Positions 22,867-25,262 of a DNA stretch of 25,262 bases are shown in pieces (the first letter of the stretch is position 1; every line of letters begins with the position of its first letter). The notes beneath the pieces were generated by a model. The model saw only the letters and a list, made by a program, of their open reading frames with translations. It did no database searches and was not told where the DNA came from. Both the position numbers and the translations under genes were made by a program. The stretch lies in NCBI GenBank assembly GCA_037141055.1, contig JBAXDH010000057.1:1-25262 (forward strand), given 5' to 3'. This DNA is from CAIVAT01 sp037141055 (GTDB lineage Bacteria; Bacteroidota; Bacteroidia; Bacteroidales; FEN-979).

Positions 22867-24378
22867 TCATTTTCTGATCCATTTGCCTTTTCCGATGATT
22901 TTATTCTGGCTTTCGATTAAATAGAAGTACATCCCTTTTGAAAGTTCAGGAAGTTCAAAAAAGGGAGATGACGCATCCCCTTTTTGGGAGAAAACAAGGT
23001 GACCATTGAGATCAAAAAATTTTAAATCAAATGATTGAAATTGCGGGCCAACGATAACCTTTATCCGGGTACTTCCAGGGTTAGGCACTATAACTGATTC
23101 GTTCCACGAAATCACAGTAGGTTCTGGTAATGATTGTAATTGCCCTGAACTGTCGGTTTTAAGTAAAAAAATATCACATTGGTACACCCCCGTAGGATGA
23201 TAGTCATATCGTAATCCTGTTACGATTATTCCGCCATCTGAGGTTGATTTCATGCTGTTTGGGAAATAAAAGGCATCGCCCCCAAATAAGGACCACTGTT
23301 TATTTGTCATATCCGTGTTTGCTTTTAAAATATGGAGCCAAGACGGTTTTTGTTGCCATGGAAACAGGCTATTGGCATCAACATTATAGGCGCCGGCAAT
23401 ATAAACAGTATTGCGACTCGTATTTAATGATACACTGTGCCCGCCACGACCCGTATATAAAGTAGTATCCCTGTGAATGTAGAACTGGTCGTTATAGATT
23501 AATGAATCCTGGCTATTCAATTTGTAAAAGCCGATATGATCTTCCGGAAGCGTCATATCACCATAGTCAGTTGCTGCAACGAACATCAGGGAATCATTAA
23601 CAGGAGCCACTGATACATCAGTGATTACAGGAACAGGACCAGGTTTGTGGTTTATCAGATTAAGATCCTGATCAAGGGTAATAATTTGCAAAGCAGAATT
23701 TTGTCTGTCATTAAGCTTATCTAATTCTGCTCCAAGATAATAGACCTTCAACTCATTTGTTTTTTTGTTAAAAAATAGATCCTGACCTGCATACCATGGA
23801 AATTTTGAAGGAATGTGATAACTACCTAAGCTATCAAATGCGGAGTTGAATTTCGTAACAATAAAATCAAAGGGCGCCAAAGTGTCGTACCATGATAAAA
23901 GAAAAAAGGAATTTTCCGGGCCAAATTGCACCTTCCATGGAGAACATTTTCTTCCTGAAGGCATCGGAATTAATTTCTTTGTCAGAATATCCAGGGAGTT
24001 GTTGATGACGCATAGTCTCAGGAAAGATCTGACACCTGTTGCTGTAACAGAGTCCGTTGAACCTGTAACCAGGTAATTGGCTGTCGAGCCAGGAAAACTG
24101 TCAATTGTCATGAATCGCGATATTTCACTTCCGCTTCCATATATCCTTTCCTCCAACAAACTGCCATGTTGATCAAGCTTAGTAATGCATGCATGGGCTG
24201 AATCGGTTGTTTTTCCCTTTTCCCCGACCAGAATATAATGGCCATCATGGGTTTGAACCACATCATAGGTCGTTTCATGATCAGTGGTTGGAAACCATTT
24301 GAAAAATGTTGACTGGGAAAATAATTCGCAAGAAATGATTCCCAACATTGAAATAATCAGAACAAATTTTACTGCCAT
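22867..24378 (-). CDS. Secreted protein with T9SS sorting domain, paralogue 2
   Basis: The protein has 503 residues with a signal peptide (about 1-22, MAVKFVLIISMLGII, ending LFSQ). The segment IISC could be read as a lipobox, but the sorting domain and the better LFSQ cleavage argue against a lipoprotein. It has the same architecture as the neighbour at 21283: a conserved N-terminal FFKWFP block, a YILVGEKGK repeat, a central TGRGGHSVSLN-type block (TLYAGRGGFNLTVN in the paralogue), TSDGGIIVTGLRYDY with IFLLKTDSSG, then a sorting domain (VIVPNPGSTRIKV, LKFFDLNGHLVFS, LSKGMYFYLIES, ending KWIRK). The shared residues suggest duplication followed by long divergence. A hairpin separates it from the gene to the right. 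Its role is unknown. Confidence 0.88.
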   Translation of the reverse strand: MAVKFVLIISMLGIISCELFSQSTFFKWFPTTDHETTYDVVQTHDGHYILVGEKGKTTDSAHACITKLDQHGSLLEERIYGSGSEISRFMTIDSFPGSTANYLVTGSTDSVTATGVRSFLRLCVINNSLDILTKKLIPMPSGRKCSPWKVQFGPENSFFLLSWYDTLAPFDFIVTKFNSAFDSLGSYHIPSKFPWYAGQDLFFNKKTNELKVYYLGAELDKLNDRQNSALQIITLDQDLNLINHKPGPVPVITDVSVAPVNDSLMFVAATDYGDMTLPEDHIGFYKLNSQDSLIYNDQFYIHRDTTLYTGRGGHSVSLNTSRNTVYIAGAYNVDANSLFPWQQKPSWLHILKANTDMTNKQWSLFGGDAFYFPNSMKSTSDGGIIVTGLRYDYHPTGVYQCDIFLLKTDSSGQLQSLPEPTVISWNESVIVPNPGSTRIKVIVGPQFQSFDLKFFDLNGHLVFSQKGDASSPFFELPELSKGMYFYLIESQNKIIGKGKWIRK

Positions 24379-24395
24379 TTATATGCGATTAAATA

Positions 24396-24422
24396 TCCGG
24401 GTGGCTTATTCAACCACCCGGA
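24396..24422 (-). terminator. Hairpin between secreted-protein genes
   Basis: TCCGGGTGG (24396-24404) and CCACCCGGA (24414-24422) are perfect 9-bp arms with a 9-nt loop, 17 nt past the stop of the partial gene and 17 nt before the next start. On the minus strand it is followed by TATTTAATC, only moderately T-rich. It is a terminator, or a stem that lowers readthrough into the next gene. Confidence 0.55.
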
Positions 24423-24439
24423 AAGGTTAAATTATTACC

Positions 24440-25262
24440 CTATTTACCTGGGTTAATCCCATTATGGAATATTCCATAGTATAGTTTATAGTAATAGAAT
24501 CCAGGGCCACTACCTCCTCCGGGTATCAATTCGGTTACTACTGTCATGCTGCTATAAGATTTTCCAGTCGGTTGCTTATCCGCTTTAATAAAATCAAATG
24601 TACTTAGATAATAATTCATCTCATTATAAGGGATGCAGGTACACGGGCTCCAGGACCCACCCGTAAAAATCATATGCCCATTCCCATTGGGATTATTAGG
24701 ATCTGCAAACTGGGATTCATAAGGATAGGCTGTATTCATAACCACATCTGTGAAATACCCAACGGGGGTTCCAGATACTGGATTATTGAATCGGTTTTGA
24801 AGCATAATTCTTGCATCCAGCCCCACCATGCCGCCGCTACATTTGCCTAATTGATAATGCCACAGCCAGTTATCTGTTGGCCCAAATGATTGATAATTTG
24901 TAAGAATTTCATCTTCGCCCAAAGAGGCCTCCAAAATTAAGGTTTCAGAATTATCTTTAAGCGATGAAATTGTTTTATGAACATCTGCTATATCTGCATG
25001 GAACAATGGGTTCACAAATATCGCCGAATCAATTTTTTCTTGAAATACTGAATACGCCATAGATATTTGTTCCATGGTCAAACTTCCATTATTAGGTACA
25101 AGCTCGATTGAATCTTTAATCTGAATCAAGTTAATGAAACGATGAGCATTGTTTGCATTGTCTAAGTTTAACAGCCCCTCAATGTGCCAGATAGCACTAT
25201 CTACAGCCATATTTCCGGTTGATTTTTGATGTAATGCTGTTTTAAAGGCAAGCAAATTATGG
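24440..25262 (-). CDS. Hypothetical protein, 5' end beyond window
   Basis: About 274 codons are visible, and the frame is open to the right edge with no ATG (the first candidate is a TTG). The true start therefore lies outside. The visible part has an alpha-helical region (about 1-125) and then a Gly/Tyr/Asn-rich C-terminal half (FGPTDNWLWHYQLGKCSGGM, ADPNNPNGNGHMIFTGG, WSPCTCIPYNEMNYYLSTFD, GGGSGPGFYYYKLYY). There are no membrane helices and no recognisable sorting domain at the end. I do not recognise a family. The neighbours suggest a cell-surface protein, but that is only context. Confidence 0.7.
   Translation of the reverse strand, partial: HNLLAFKTALHQKSTGNMAVDSAIWHIEGLLNLDNANNAHRFINLIQIKDSIELVPNNGSLTMEQISMAYSVFQEKIDSAIFVNPLFHADIADVHKTISSLKDNSETLILEASLGEDEILTNYQSFGPTDNWLWHYQLGKCSGGMVGLDARIMLQNRFNNPVSGTPVGYFTDVVMNTAYPYESQFADPNNPNGNGHMIFTGGSWSPCTCIPYNEMNYYLSTFDFIKADKQPTGKSYSSMTVVTELIPGGGSGPGFYYYKLYYGIFHNGINPGK

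Overview
The window looks like a piece of a Bacteroidota (Bacteroidetes) chromosome, probably an environmental lineage. Six secreted proteins, or five plus a partial neighbour, carry or accompany C-terminal type IX secretion (T9SS) sorting domains, and T9SS is restricted to this phylum. Several promoters fit the Bacteroidota -7 element TAnnTTTG, the topoisomerase subunit A is of the Bacteroidota type, and the integrase and the IS1595-like remnant are also of Bacteroidota character. I cannot name a genus.

Left third (1-10645, all minus strand): an operon of cheR (3998-4819), a large hybrid histidine kinase with GAF and two receiver domains (1016-3985) and a response regulator with a PAS domain (running off the left edge). 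Upstream of it lie a ParC-type topoisomerase IV subunit A, an isochorismatase-family hydrolase and a membrane-bound 7TMR-DISM adenylate cyclase. These are ordinary, intact core or signalling genes. Imperfect 9-bp tandem repeats sit just ahead of both the hydrolase and the parC start codons.

Middle (10646-15286): a graveyard of mobile and broken genes around one intact secreted protein. From left to right it holds an IS1595-type transposase remnant reduced to its two ends, a T9SS beta-propeller protein, a frameshifted receiver-domain fragment, and a ParD antitoxin with an operator but a truncated ParE. These are followed by the 5' half of a tRNA-Arg(UCU) cut at the anticodon arm, clustered direct repeats, an intact tyrosine integrase and a small uncertain minus-strand gene.

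Right part (15287-25262): surface or secreted proteins. One is on the plus strand (Asp-box propeller), then minus-strand genes run back from the right edge: a partial unknown protein, two tandem paralogues, a repeat-containing propeller protein, and a 14-repeat YCF48-like protein joined to its upstream neighbour by an ATGA overlap. All the complete ones end in a T9SS sorting domain. Behind two of these genes lie orphan pieces of sorting domain. One (21138-21280) is a 91% identical copy of the 3' end of the gene at 19488-21062. This suggests that genes in this array are exchanged or deleted by recombination through the conserved 3' ends.

No CRISPR array, rRNA or complete tRNA was seen. The most unusual items are the orphan sorting-domain copies, the cut tRNA beside the integrase, the orphan antitoxin, and the 9-bp tandem repeats in two leader regions.
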